A stretch of DNA of 64,000 nucleotides. Origin: Ruegeria sp. HKCCD4315. GTDB taxonomy: Bacteria; Pseudomonadota; Alphaproteobacteria; Rhodobacterales; Rhodobacteraceae. Under the pieces are notes generated by a model. The model saw only the letters and a list, made by a program, of their open reading frames with translations, made no database searches and was not told the DNA's origin. Location: NCBI RefSeq assembly GCF_013112245.1, contig NZ_WVRN01000001.1, forward strand, positions 1-64,000, in the 5' to 3' direction. Positions 11,018-20,062 of this stretch are shown here, in pieces (position 1 is the first letter of the stretch; each line of letters begins with the position of its first letter). Position numbers and translations under genes: made by a program.

Positions 11018-11477
11018 GTCGGCTCGAAAGTGACCATTCGTGCAGTGTGCAGCATTTGGTAGGTATGGGCTCAAGTCAGTCATCTGAGTCGTTAAGTCAG
11101 ATGACGGCTTAGGAACGGATAGCGGTCATTGTTGGTGGTCATTCCGAGAAATTTCGCCTGAACGTCTGCATTGAACGGCGCTGGACGTTCTTTGAAATCT
11201 GCTGAACGGCAGAGTTTCGGTCAAAGCAGACACGGGCAATAATAGACCGCGTTGCCTTGTTTGAGTATCGCACTCGATCTTGCCACTCACTCGGATAAAC
11301 CAAAATTCGTTGCTTTCCAGACAACGCCCGCACCAGTTTTGGCTGGCTAACCATAAGCTTGATGCTTGAGGCGAAAAGACAAAAAATTACTAACAAGTGA
11401 CCCCGCAATCTGCGGGGCCACTAATGGTTTGACAAAAAGGCAACTCAACTTTCTTTGAAGTTGAGCAACGGCCTAAG
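11018..11477. other. Intergenic region with hairpins
   Basis: No supported gene is present. It contains a perfect 9-bp inverted repeat GTCATCTGA/TCAGATGAC (11079-11105) about 60 bp after lysR, a GC-rich hairpin CCCCGCA/TGCGGGG (11401-11417), and the terminator listed below. The 11140-11240 stretch looks like decayed dispersed-repeat DNA. Confidence 0.5.
11433..11465 (-). terminator. Terminator downstream of the exported protein at 11478
   Basis: CTCAACTT (11444-11451) pairs with AAGTTGAG (11458-11465). On the minus strand the stem is followed by TTGCCTTTTTG. It is 12 bp beyond the stop codon of the gene at 11478-11999. Confidence 0.75.
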
Positions 11478-11999
11478 CTAGCTGGCAAGTGCTAGGTTGC
11501 ATTTACGACCTTCTTCCATAGCCTTCTTCGTACCGGTTAGGTCCACAATGAAATTTGCAGACTTCTTTGGAAATGCGATCAAGGTCTGACCTTCGGCCAC
11601 GGCAGTCGCCATATTTGCGTCCTTTACAACGATATAGCCACCTGAGTAGTTATCCGCTAGCTTCTTGCTTTTTATGCCTTTTGCACGACCTTCATACACG
11701 AAGTCGTCAATTGCTATTTCTATTTTTTGACGGTTTTTGATGTCGATGTCAGCTTGCGTGAATACTCCCAAGTAACCGTGTTTTTGGTTTTTGGTTAGAC
11801 CCATTTGCATGACGTTCCCGCTCTCGAAGACTTTTTCTATCAGGCATGTACCAGAGTCGTTGTCAGCATAAACCGTCCAGCCTTCAACCTCACTGTAAAT
11901 CTCGAAGTTATCGCTACTTGCCGGAACCGGGTCTTTGGCAGCGGCGACAGTTGCATAAGCGGAGATTGCCACGGCGGCAAAAATGGCAGCATATTTCAT
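11478..11999 (-). CDS. Exported protein of unknown function
   Basis: A 173-residue protein with a clear signal peptide (about 1-21, ATVAAAKD). The mature part has one early Cys (GTCLIEKV) and one late Cys (RKCNLAL) that could form a disulfide. The last third contains a GQTLIAFPKKSANFIVDLTGT segment typical of small periplasmic beta-rich proteins. I do not recognise the family with certainty. It is transcribed alone, with its own terminator; upstream is a long non-coding stretch. Confidence 0.75.
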   Translation of the reverse strand: MKYAAIFAAVAISAYATVAAAKDPVPASSDNFEIYSEVEGWTVYADNDSGTCLIEKVFESGNVMQMGLTKNQKHGYLGVFTQADIDIKNRQKIEIAIDDFVYEGRAKGIKSKKLADNYSGGYIVVKDANMATAVAEGQTLIAFPKKSANFIVDLTGTKKAMEEGRKCNLALAS

Positions 12000-12249
12000 G
12001 TATTCCTCCCAATAAGACGATGCGTCGCGAAGCTACCCACAACGCGACAAAAGCAAATATTTCGATGTGAACTTATTTCAACGTGTGAAAGCGTTTTCTG
12101 CAAACAACTGCTGGAAAAGCACTGCGGAACGTCGGTGAACACCTATAGCCTGAATAGCTCGCAAGCTCTTCTTTCAAAATACAAATCTTTTGTAAGAGTT
12201 TTGATCCAAACTCATGATGGCTTCGTACCTATCATACCCCTAACTGCTA

Positions 12250-12291
12250 CCCACGGTCGTCTCCCATCCCATGAACGACCGTGGGTTTTTT
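12250..12291 (+). terminator. Strong orphan Rho-independent terminator
   Basis: CCCACGGTCGT (12250-12260) pairs perfectly with ACGACCGTGGG (12275-12285) and is followed directly by six T residues. No plus-strand protein gene precedes it: the nearest upstream gene is on the minus strand. It may end an unannotated small RNA starting somewhere in 12060-12240. Confidence 0.8.
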
Positions 12292-12659
12292 CGCCAATTT
12301 CATTGGTTCGTGTCTGGAAATGACTAGGGGCTGCGCCCAAAACAGCACTACAAAAGCTCGTCGCTGCATTTGCAGAAGTATTTTCCATCTCGTGGATGCT
12401 TTTTGAGTGATTGTTTGGAATAGCTCCAAAAAAGTGTCAACCAACATAAGCAACCAAACAATTCTAAGAAGGTGCTCGGGAAACTCGCGACCAAAGCTCT
12501 CCATCTCGAGGGGTGTGCGCATTGCATGCTCCGACTTTTTAAGCAGTTGGACCTATCAAATATCCAAGTTGGATACATAAACAGAGCAAGCATCGAAATA
12601 TCAGAATGTTTCCCGTAGTGAGTGCGGGCATCATTTGAGTACCTAGCACTTTCCTACAG

Positions 12660-12697
12660 CCCCGCGTTGAACCTATCCCAGGGTAATCGACGCGGGG
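12660..12697. repeat. Long GC-rich hairpin
   Basis: An 11-bp stem (12660-12670 with 12687-12697, CCCCGCGTTGA/TCGACGCGGGG, one G-T pair) with a 16-nt loop. No U-tract follows on either strand, so it is not an obvious terminator. Confidence 0.6.
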
Positions 12698-12913
12698 CAT
12701 CTGATAAAACCACCTCCGCAAGCAAATACTCTGTAACTTTGTCATTGTTCCAACGCACACTGTTTCTTGATCCTAAAAGAAAACATAAAAAGTGATCGAA
12801 CTAGGTTAGCTTCCTGCCCTACTCGGACTGGACGCGGTTACTCGTCGCATCCAACCTTAACTTAAATTTGTGAGCAATGCAGACGCCAACGGCTTGATTT
12901 TGCAGACGACCAT

Positions 12914-13921
12914 TCAAGTATGACCGGAGTTCATCTTGCGATAGTCAGAGGGCGTCAGTCCCGTCACCTTCCTAAATGCGCGGCTGAAATTATTTGCGGT
13001 TTCATATCCTAGCATGGAGGAGATGCTGGAGACTGTCTCGCGCGTATCTGTGAGGAGTTCCTCGGCCCTTGCTACCCTGACATCGTTGACGATTTCGCGA
13101 AAACGAACCCCTTCGCCTGCTAACTTCCGCTGTAGTGTGCGAATGCCAAGATCGAGCGAACGCGCGGTGGCATCAATCGACATTTCCTCCCGATGAAGTT
13201 GTTGCCAAACCACTTCCTCGACTTGTCCTCTAAGTGTTTGAGGTGGGCCGCCCAATCGTTCGCGAGAAATATCTCCGACAGTTGTCGAGCCGCTGCTAAG
13301 TTTTTTGGGCGTGGCTTCGGCTCGCAAAGCCGATGCTTCAAACTCAACCCCAAGCCGGGTGGCGTTCCAGATTACAGGACAAGCGTAGGTGTCTTCTGCC
13401 TCGACAAATCCAGGAATCTTCGGGAAGTCCAAGAGCACGGCCGATGGTTTCCAGTCGGTTCCTAAATACGCGCAGAATATGCTCAGAAAAACCCCAACGG
13501 CCGAGAAACCGATGTCCGGATACGCGAAATGCGAGCGAAGTCCAAAACGATAACAGTAGCGCGCTCTTGTGCCCGAAGTTTCTAGCCACGCGCGATCCGT
13601 GGACGAATGAAATGGCATGACGGCAGAAGCTCGTATTAGCGCTGCCCCCAGCGTTGGAGCAGAAAGAACGTAACTCCCCCAAGCGCCATAGTCAGCGACA
13701 GTGAGATACGGTGACCACAACAATCCGATGTTTTGTTGTCCCGTGGATCGTGCGGCTTCGTGCACAAAGGTCGCCAAGGCATGCTCCGAGATGTAACCGC
13801 CTCTTTCCTCAATGAAGTGAACAGGAAGATCGGCAGAGTCAAAAGCACGCAGCAGGCGTCTTTCCCCAGCGGCCTCAAGCACGAACTGGGGCATCGCGCC
13901 CAAGGCCTTGGCCGAAATCAT
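12914..13921 (-). CDS. AraC-family transcriptional regulator
   Basis: A 335-residue regulator. An N-terminal arabinose-binding-like regulatory domain (about 10-190) is followed by a C-terminal double HTH. The HTH includes MSIDATARSLDLGIRTLQRKL and SSISSMLGYETANNFSRAFRKVTGLTPSDYR, the AraC signature. I prefer the ATG at 13921; a TTG at 13936 is also possible. It is divergent from the DUF1254/DUF1214 gene pair and is their likely regulator. A similar AraC protein (61294) faces the paralogous amidohydrolase operon. Confidence 0.93.
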   Translation of the reverse strand: MISAKALGAMPQFVLEAAGERRLLRAFDSADLPVHFIEERGGYISEHALATFVHEAARSTGQQNIGLLWSPYLTVADYGAWGSYVLSAPTLGAALIRASAVMPFHSSTDRAWLETSGTRARYCYRFGLRSHFAYPDIGFSAVGVFLSIFCAYLGTDWKPSAVLLDFPKIPGFVEAEDTYACPVIWNATRLGVEFEASALRAEATPKKLSSGSTTVGDISRERLGGPPQTLRGQVEEVVWQQLHREEMSIDATARSLDLGIRTLQRKLAGEGVRFREIVNDVRVARAEELLTDTRETVSSISSMLGYETANNFSRAFRKVTGLTPSDYRKMNSGHT

Positions 13922-14032
13922 CGGTGGTAGGTTCAATCCGTCAACCCGCTTGTTCGCCCGCGTGTCGTGAAATGATACGCATCGGCTGAACGGATGTGCA
14001 AGCTTTCCCTAAACAGCTGGGAGCATTGCAAT

Positions 14033-15544
14033 ATGAAAATACTTCGGCCACTACACGGCGGTTTTTCGATGCACTTTTTGGGAATGGTGCTCGGCGCAGG
14101 TATTTCTGCTTCACCAGTTTTCTCACAGTCCTTCAACGACACGGGCGACATCCTTGCACGATCAGCCGAGGTCGAGGACATCGAGTACAAGATTATGGTG
14201 CAGCGTGCCACCCAGACGGCCATCTGGGGAATGCCTGCCGCCGGTATGATCGATTTCCTCAAGGGCATTCGTCGCGACCTCGGTGGCGACTACAACGACA
14301 TCATTTATCTCAATAAGCCGTTCGATTCCAAACATGGGTTTCTTACAGCTAACGACGTTACGGCCTATGCTTGGGCTTCAATGACCTCGGAACCCGGTCC
14401 CCTTGTCATTGAAGTGCCCGCTGCCACCGACAAGGTGAACTACTTCGGTACAATCGTGAATGCTTGGGATGTTCCTATCGTGGACGTTGGTCCCGATGGT
14501 TTCGATGAAGGTGCCGGCGGCAAGTACCTCATGCTACCCCCAGGCTACGAAGGGGATATGTCCCTGGAGGAATTAACTGAGGCGGGATACCTTCCCTTTG
14601 AAACAGATACCTACGAATATGGTTTTTCGTTCCGGCCAAAACTGACGAATGGCGGAACGGACGCCGATGCGGCCGAGTACGCTCAGACGATCAAGGTGTA
14701 CTACCTGTCTGAGGCCGACAATCCGCCACCCAACAACTATCTCGAAGCGTCAGAAGTGCCGTACGACTCGCTTCCATACTACAACGAGACATTCTTTCAG
14801 GACTTGAACGATTACGTTCAAAACAACCCTGTCAGACCACAAGACAAGGTCATGATAAATTTCCTGAAGGATCTCGGGATCCAAAAGGGAAAACCTTTCG
14901 AGCCATCGGAAATTCAGATGCAAGCTATGAATGAGGGTTTGTTGTTGGCGTATGCCTCAATGCAGAACTACTTTGTAACGCCCGGCAAAGCCATGATCCC
15001 GCTCTGGGTCGACGATAGCGGCGAGATGAAGAGCCAGTGGCTGATATGGGACTTTGCCGAAGGTCAACCCGAGGCAGGATTCCCGTATGAGACTGAGACA
15101 GAGGTACTTGTGGATGCGCGTGCGGGCGGCAGCTACTTCTGGATCACGTACCTGCCGAAACAACTCGGTGGCGGTACATTTTATCTGACGGGCCTTCGCG
15201 ACAGCGACGGTGAAATGTACGACCACAATCAGACTTACAGACTGAACGTCCCAGCGGACACACCTGCCGACGATTTCTGGTCCGTGATTGTTTATTCGAT
15301 GGAGACCAAGAGCTTCATTCGGAACGTTGATCCTGTCGGTTTGTCCCAGCGCGACACTGATGCGATGCAGGCTAATGAAGACGGTTCTTACGACGTCTTT
15401 TTTGGACCAGAAGCACCGGAAGGCATGGAAAGCAACTGGATACCAACCACAGAGCCGTACTTCCTTTTGTTTCGTCTATATGGGCCGCAAGAAGGATGGC
15501 TGGAGAGTGGCTGGATGCTGGGCGATCTTGAAAAAGTAAACTGA
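14033..15544 (+). CDS. Exported DUF1254/DUF1214 protein (first of pair)
   Basis: A 503-residue exported protein. The signal peptide ends near SASPVFSQ. The DUF1254 region (about 40-190, with NDVTAYAWASM and GPLVIEVP) is followed by the C-terminal DUF1214 region (about 330-500, with FYLTGLRDSDGEMYDHNQTYRLNVP and a GSYDVFFGPEAPEG block). The start at ATG 14033 has GGGAG upstream. The biochemical function of these domains is not established. It is followed after 34 bp by a homologue, so the two form an operon facing the AraC gene. Confidence 0.9.
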   Translation: MKILRPLHGGFSMHFLGMVLGAGISASPVFSQSFNDTGDILARSAEVEDIEYKIMVQRATQTAIWGMPAAGMIDFLKGIRRDLGGDYNDIIYLNKPFDSKHGFLTANDVTAYAWASMTSEPGPLVIEVPAATDKVNYFGTIVNAWDVPIVDVGPDGFDEGAGGKYLMLPPGYEGDMSLEELTEAGYLPFETDTYEYGFSFRPKLTNGGTDADAAEYAQTIKVYYLSEADNPPPNNYLEASEVPYDSLPYYNETFFQDLNDYVQNNPVRPQDKVMINFLKDLGIQKGKPFEPSEIQMQAMNEGLLLAYASMQNYFVTPGKAMIPLWVDDSGEMKSQWLIWDFAEGQPEAGFPYETETEVLVDARAGGSYFWITYLPKQLGGGTFYLTGLRDSDGEMYDHNQTYRLNVPADTPADDFWSVIVYSMETKSFIRNVDPVGLSQRDTDAMQANEDGSYDVFFGPEAPEGMESNWIPTTEPYFLLFRLYGPQEGWLESGWMLGDLEKVN

Positions 15545-15578
15545 TCAAAACAAACAGAAATTCCCAATGGAGTGAACA

Positions 15579-17072
15579 ATGAAAACAAAGTCGTTAGCTG
15601 TGCTGACTGCCCTGGTACTCGCATCGCATTCTTCAGCCCAAGAATTCAAAGCCGACGTGCCTGAGAATGTTCTTACACCAGACAAGGTCGAAACTCAGAC
15701 GCTTGGTGATCTGGAATTCTTCGATGGTATGCCATCACCTGAGACGGTGGAGAAAGTCTTCGACAACCTTGATCTGATCAGAGCAACGACGGCTTTCCTG
15801 GATGGCATGAAGATCGCTTCGCTTCGAGCGATGTTCCAAGCTTACGAAGATCTTGGAGTGGAGCCAAACGAAGTTGTCATTGCAGAAGATTTGCTTGATG
15901 CTCGTTCCATTTGGCTGACACCCAATACAACGACGATCTACACCGGTTCGAACGTTGACATATCTGAGGGTCCGATGGTGATTGAGGTGCCGCCCGGGTT
16001 GCTTGGCCTTTTGGACGATGCGGCATTCGAATATGTGACGGACATTGGTGCGCTTGGCGCTGACAAAGGCGAAGGCGGCAAATACCTTCTTCTTCACAAA
16101 GACGATGAAACGCCTGTGCCAGAAGGGTACTTTGAGCTGCGCACAAAGACCTACGAGCACTGGCTCATCCTTCGCAGGCAGCCCGGGCCAGATGGCGATA
16201 CGGCTGGGCCTGTTGCTGAGATCAAAGCAGGTTTGAATATCTATCCGCTTAGCGAAGCGGATAACCCGCCTGTTGAAACCTTCTTGAATATCTCTGGTGT
16301 CCAACACAACACTGTTCACGCAAACAACGAAGACTTCTTTGAAGAGATCCATGTTGCACTCGAAAACAATCCAATAGGCGCTTTCAATCCGGAGATCGTA
16401 GGCACGTTCGCTTCCATAGGGATCAAGAAAGGCGAGCCCTTTGAGCCCGATGCCCGTATGCAGGGCATATTTAAGGAGGCAGCAGCAATCGCAAACGCCA
16501 CGGCGCGAGCGATCACGTATGCCTCGCGCGATCCAGGAGTGTTCTTTTATGACGACCGGCAATGGAACTCACCGTTCCAACGCCAGAGCTATCTTTTTCT
16601 CGAGGACGGCGCGCGCATCCTCGATGATCGGTCGTACTTTTTCTATATGGCAACGGGCATAACGCCTGCGATGACCTCGCCACCGGTCGGGACGGGGTCT
16701 GTCTATGCGATGACAGCGCGAGACAGCAACGGACAGTACCTTGACGGCTCAAAAACCTATAAGGTAACGCTACCGGCGCCGGTTCCCGCCAAAAATTTTG
16801 CGTCGTTTATGTTGTATAGCGGACAGACTCGGTCAATCCTTGAAACTGACCAGCAATCCGGTGGTATCGACTCTAATAGACCGGGGATAAAACAGAACGA
16901 GGATGGGAGTACCAGCATCTATTTTGGTCCAGAAGCCCCAGAAGGTTGGGAGAACAACTGGGCGCAAACCATGCCCGGGCAAAGCTTCAACGTGATGATG
17001 CGCCTCTACGGCCCGCTCGAGCCTTGGTTCGACAAGACCTGGCGTCCCGGTGATCTGGAACTGGTAGAATAA
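15579..17072 (+). CDS. Exported DUF1254/DUF1214 protein (second of pair)
   Basis: A 497-residue relative of the preceding gene with a shorter signal peptide (about 1-20, ASHSSAQEF). It keeps the same landmarks: NTTTIYTGSNVDISEGPMVIEVPPG in DUF1254 and a DSNGQYLDGSKTYKVTLP plus STSIYFGPEAPEGWENNW block in DUF1214. It differs strongly in sequence from its neighbour, so the duplication is old. The ATG has a GGAG site. It is followed by a terminator. Confidence 0.9.
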   Translation: MKTKSLAVLTALVLASHSSAQEFKADVPENVLTPDKVETQTLGDLEFFDGMPSPETVEKVFDNLDLIRATTAFLDGMKIASLRAMFQAYEDLGVEPNEVVIAEDLLDARSIWLTPNTTTIYTGSNVDISEGPMVIEVPPGLLGLLDDAAFEYVTDIGALGADKGEGGKYLLLHKDDETPVPEGYFELRTKTYEHWLILRRQPGPDGDTAGPVAEIKAGLNIYPLSEADNPPVETFLNISGVQHNTVHANNEDFFEEIHVALENNPIGAFNPEIVGTFASIGIKKGEPFEPDARMQGIFKEAAAIANATARAITYASRDPGVFFYDDRQWNSPFQRQSYLFLEDGARILDDRSYFFYMATGITPAMTSPPVGTGSVYAMTARDSNGQYLDGSKTYKVTLPAPVPAKNFASFMLYSGQTRSILETDQQSGGIDSNRPGIKQNEDGSTSIYFGPEAPEGWENNWAQTMPGQSFNVMMRLYGPLEPWFDKTWRPGDLELVE

Positions 17073-17536
17073 AACGACAACCGCGACTATCGGGCGACGC
17101 TACTTTTTGGCGTCGTCTGACATTTTTTCGGTGTCCGCTTTGGGCTCGATGCGGCCATTCTTTGCGGCAAGCATGGTTGGCGGGTCGCAGCCCAAAGCGG
17201 CCATTTACAGCTACTCTAAGCTATAGTTTACCCAGTCATTCGCTGCGCGAGCGATTTGCGTGGTTGCTGTTTCCGTAGGGGAGCACTGTGCTGTGTCGCG
17301 GTTGTAGACTGCGATAGTCAACACGCGCTTGCAGGCAATCAAATTCAAATTTCATCATTGACTGAAGCGTGCCCATTCCCCGTATTCTGACGCAATACGG
17401 GGTCCGGCGGAGAAACATTGTTCAGTCAGCCAGCGCTAGTTCGCGTCAGCGAAAAAACTGAGAATATTCGAAAGGGCCTGCTTCGTACGGACTACAGTGA
17501 ACTCACGACGAAGAGCCTCTAGGTGGAGGAACAAGG
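17073..17536. other. Intergenic region with repeat remnants
   Basis: No supported gene is present. The segment near 17132-17205 contains two opposed copies of an AAAGCGG-type motif (GTCCGCTTTGGGC and GCCCAAAGCGGCCATT), seen in related form in other gaps of this window. Confidence 0.4.
17093..17127 (+). terminator. Terminator after the DUF1254/DUF1214 pair
   Basis: GGCGACGC (17093-17100) pairs with GCGTCGTC (17110-17117, one wobble) and is followed by a T-rich stretch (17122-17127). It starts 20 bp after the stop codon. Confidence 0.6.
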
Positions 17537-18472
17537 GTGCCGACTAAGTTCGTTGGGGGATTGCTCTCTTGGAGTACGGCGCTGGCAATTTGTACAACAG
17601 CCGTACTCGTCGTACTGCTAGGCGATCAGGTCGTTGCGTTTGGTGGTATCGCGGCAGTCGCGGGTTTTTCAGCTGGTTTTTTAGGGTCCGTCTTTTCTAG
17701 TCTTGCTTCTAACGCCAGAACGTTTGCGATAGTGCTGGTGAGCATACTGGTATGCACACTCTTCCCGATTCAGTGGATCGCCTTTCTGTGTGGTTTTGTC
17801 TTGATCAGTTGGGCTGCTTTTGAAGGGTACAAGAACGGTGGATTTGCGACAGTCCCTGCATTGAACGGATTGCTCTTGTATTTACTGATCCCACCCGACG
17901 AGCGTATTGCCGTTCATGTTTTGGTTTTTCTGGCCGCGGCGACAGTCGGTAGTTTGCTCAGCGTTTGGCTTGACTTGGCGGGATCAGCAATACGACCTCC
18001 CATGTCTTTCAAGGAAGCAATTTCTATCTGGCTATTCTTGATTGACGGCATGAGTTTGACGTCGTTTCTCGCTCACATAATCGGAAACCAAAAATCCTAC
18101 TGGCTTTCGTTGTTGTTCGTATTCCGCGTCTTGGCTCCACTTCAAAAAGTGCCTGATGCTGCATTGCGGTTTGGTCTTGGCGTAGCGCTTGGGTCTTTGG
18201 CAGCCCTATGTTTCGAGTTCAGCGGATTGTCTCATCAAGTCTTATTGATCCTCGGGTTTGCCTCCGCTGTCATAGGCGTGCACAGAATAGGTGGTAACAC
18301 GCTATGGACCGCGATGTTCTTTACGATTGCCACTCTTTTGGTGACAGCCCCAACGATTGAGTTTGCGGTCTTCCGAATAGAAGCGGCGGCGATGATAGTC
18401 TTCGTAGTCGGAGGGCTATCTTTCCTGATCAGTTGGTGCTGGGAACGTATAGAAAGCCGTTCCGAAAACTAA
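17537..18472 (+). CDS. FUSC-like integral membrane protein
   Basis: A 311-residue very hydrophobic protein with roughly nine to ten predicted membrane spans in two blocks. The second block, with the sequence NTLWTAMFFTIATLL followed by hydrophobic helices, resembles the fusaric-acid-resistance/aromatic-acid-exporter (FUSC) family. The GTG start has a good GGAGGAAC site 5 bp upstream. A transport function is inferred from the fold only. It may be co-transcribed with the amidase at 18696, 223 bp downstream. Confidence 0.75.
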   Translation: MPTKFVGGLLSWSTALAICTTAVLVVLLGDQVVAFGGIAAVAGFSAGFLGSVFSSLASNARTFAIVLVSILVCTLFPIQWIAFLCGFVLISWAAFEGYKNGGFATVPALNGLLLYLLIPPDERIAVHVLVFLAAATVGSLLSVWLDLAGSAIRPPMSFKEAISIWLFLIDGMSLTSFLAHIIGNQKSYWLSLLFVFRVLAPLQKVPDAALRFGLGVALGSLAALCFEFSGLSHQVLLILGFASAVIGVHRIGGNTLWTAMFFTIATLLVTAPTIEFAVFRIEAAAMIVFVVGGLSFLISWCWERIESRSEN

Positions 18473-18695
18473 ATCTGCATGGCGGCAGAGAACAAAACTT
18501 CAGTCCAAATCTGCCTGGAGACCGTGCTCGGCAGCAATGGTGTCGGGCCTCTGGACGCATTTGACTTTGCAGCTCAGAATACGGTCATTCAGAAGACCCC
18601 CAAAGGTCGACTGATCAGACTAAAGCCGAAAATCAAAGTATCAATTCTACATTTTAGTGCCTTAGCTGCCAATGTATGCGTCCAGGAGGATTTTG

Positions 18696-19817
18696 ATGAC
18701 CCACTTCTCTGTAACGAAAGTTGTAATCGCAATTGCCACTTTGGCGTCACTTTCGGTTGCGCTTGCAGCCGAGGCCTGCACCTATGTACGGCTCACTGGA
18801 GCGGATGGTTCGCAACATCCTGGCCGCACCATGGAGTGGGGTACATTCGACATTAAGCCAGGATTTTCTGTTATCCCACGAGGACATGAGCATAGTGCAA
18901 TGACGATGCCGGACGGAGCCGATGGCGCAAAGTGGAGCGGCAAATACGGCTACGCAGGTGTTAGTTTGTTGGAGCGTGCCGGTTTCTTCGGCGACGTGAT
19001 CAACGAAAAGGGATTGGTCATGAATCTGCTCTACTTCCCAGGTTTTGCGGAATACCAGCCCTACGATCCAGCACAGGCGGCTAATTCAATCAGCGCGACC
19101 GACTATATGACGTACATGGTCAGCCAGTTCGCAACCGTGCAGGAGGTCATCGAGGCGACAAAACAAGTCCGGGTCGTTCCTGTGATTGAGCCATCGCTTG
19201 GTTTTGCTGCACCAGTACACGTGGTGGTCTCGGATCCATCTGGTGATGAAATCGTAGTTGAATACATCAATGGCGAGCTTCACATTTTTGAAGAGACAAT
19301 TGGGGTCATGACAAATTCCCCGCCCTATAACTGGCACCTGACCAACCTGAGAAACTATCTCAATCTGCGTCCGGTCAATTGGCCCGACATAGAAGTAGCT
19401 GGGCTTACTGTGGGCGGGATTGGTTATGGAACTGGATTGCTCGGGCTTCCCGGCGACTATACCCCACCATCCCGCTTTATTCGCGCAACAGCATACAAAG
19501 AAACGGCCCGAGAGACACAAGGTGCTTACGACACGACTCTTGAGCACTTCCGCATCTTGGGGCATTTCCAATTGCCTTTGGAAACCGATTTCTCTGATCT
19601 ACCGGATGGGTTGGATCCGATCCGGTACGGAAGTACGCAATACACCGTGTCTTTCGATACAGCCAATATGCAGGTCTACTATTTTACGGATGACGAAGCG
19701 CGGGTTCGTAAGTTTGATCTCAAACAGATTGAATGGGACACACTTTCAGAACCTATGACGAGAACTCTCCGTCGCGGTGGCGCGCCACAGGTCGAGGAAG
19801 TGATGTTCGACAACTGA
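18696..19817 (+). CDS. Exported choloylglycine-hydrolase-family (Ntn) amidase
   Basis: A 373-residue linear amide C-N hydrolase. The signal peptide ends at AEA before Cys28 (CTYVRL), which would become the N-terminal nucleophile after cleavage. GRTMEW follows, as in penicillin V acylases and bile-salt hydrolases. Further family landmarks are NEKGLVMNLLYFPG and an MTNSPPYNWHLTNL segment with the conserved Asn. The substrate is unknown; N-acyl amides such as acyl-homoserine lactones are possible. The start at 18696 has AGGAGGA 6 bp upstream. Its neighbours are a FUSC-like protein and an exported amidohydrolase. Confidence 0.9.
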   Translation: MTHFSVTKVVIAIATLASLSVALAAEACTYVRLTGADGSQHPGRTMEWGTFDIKPGFSVIPRGHEHSAMTMPDGADGAKWSGKYGYAGVSLLERAGFFGDVINEKGLVMNLLYFPGFAEYQPYDPAQAANSISATDYMTYMVSQFATVQEVIEATKQVRVVPVIEPSLGFAAPVHVVVSDPSGDEIVVEYINGELHIFEETIGVMTNSPPYNWHLTNLRNYLNLRPVNWPDIEVAGLTVGGIGYGTGLLGLPGDYTPPSRFIRATAYKETARETQGAYDTTLEHFRILGHFQLPLETDFSDLPDGLDPIRYGSTQYTVSFDTANMQVYYFTDDEARVRKFDLKQIEWDTLSEPMTRTLRRGGAPQVEEVMFDN

Positions 19818-20062
19818 AATCGCTTCTTCTGGACTGGGCAATTTGATTTTGCCGTACAACTAACCTTTTTGGCATAAAGCGAGCGTCACAGTGTTCCGGG
19901 AGACGGAAAGCCGCCGCGCGGGTCACTAAGGATCGGGGGCGGAAAAGTGTTACGTGTTCCGCTTAATCTTCTGGTTTTTCCGTAGCGAAGCAACATCTTT
20001 GCCAAAAACCAATGCAATTGTAAGCTGCCGTGCATGCACACCATTCCTCGAGGAGAGTTTTG

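Larger units (their letters stand above)
12000..12913. other. 914-bp region without protein genes
   Basis: No reading frame here looks real on either strand. It holds the promoter side of the minus gene at 11478, an orphan plus-strand terminator (12250-12291) and a strong hairpin (12660-12697). A small RNA ending at the orphan terminator is possible. Confidence 0.5.

Noticed and set aside
11139..11408. 89-codon minus-strand frame in the gap after lysR
   Set aside because: No ribosome-binding site; composition resembles decayed intergenic repeats, not a protein.
18479..18856. 125-codon plus-strand frame between the FUSC-like gene and the amidase
   Set aside because: It overlaps the well-supported amidase gene in another frame by 160 bp, has no ribosome-binding site and no protein-family character.
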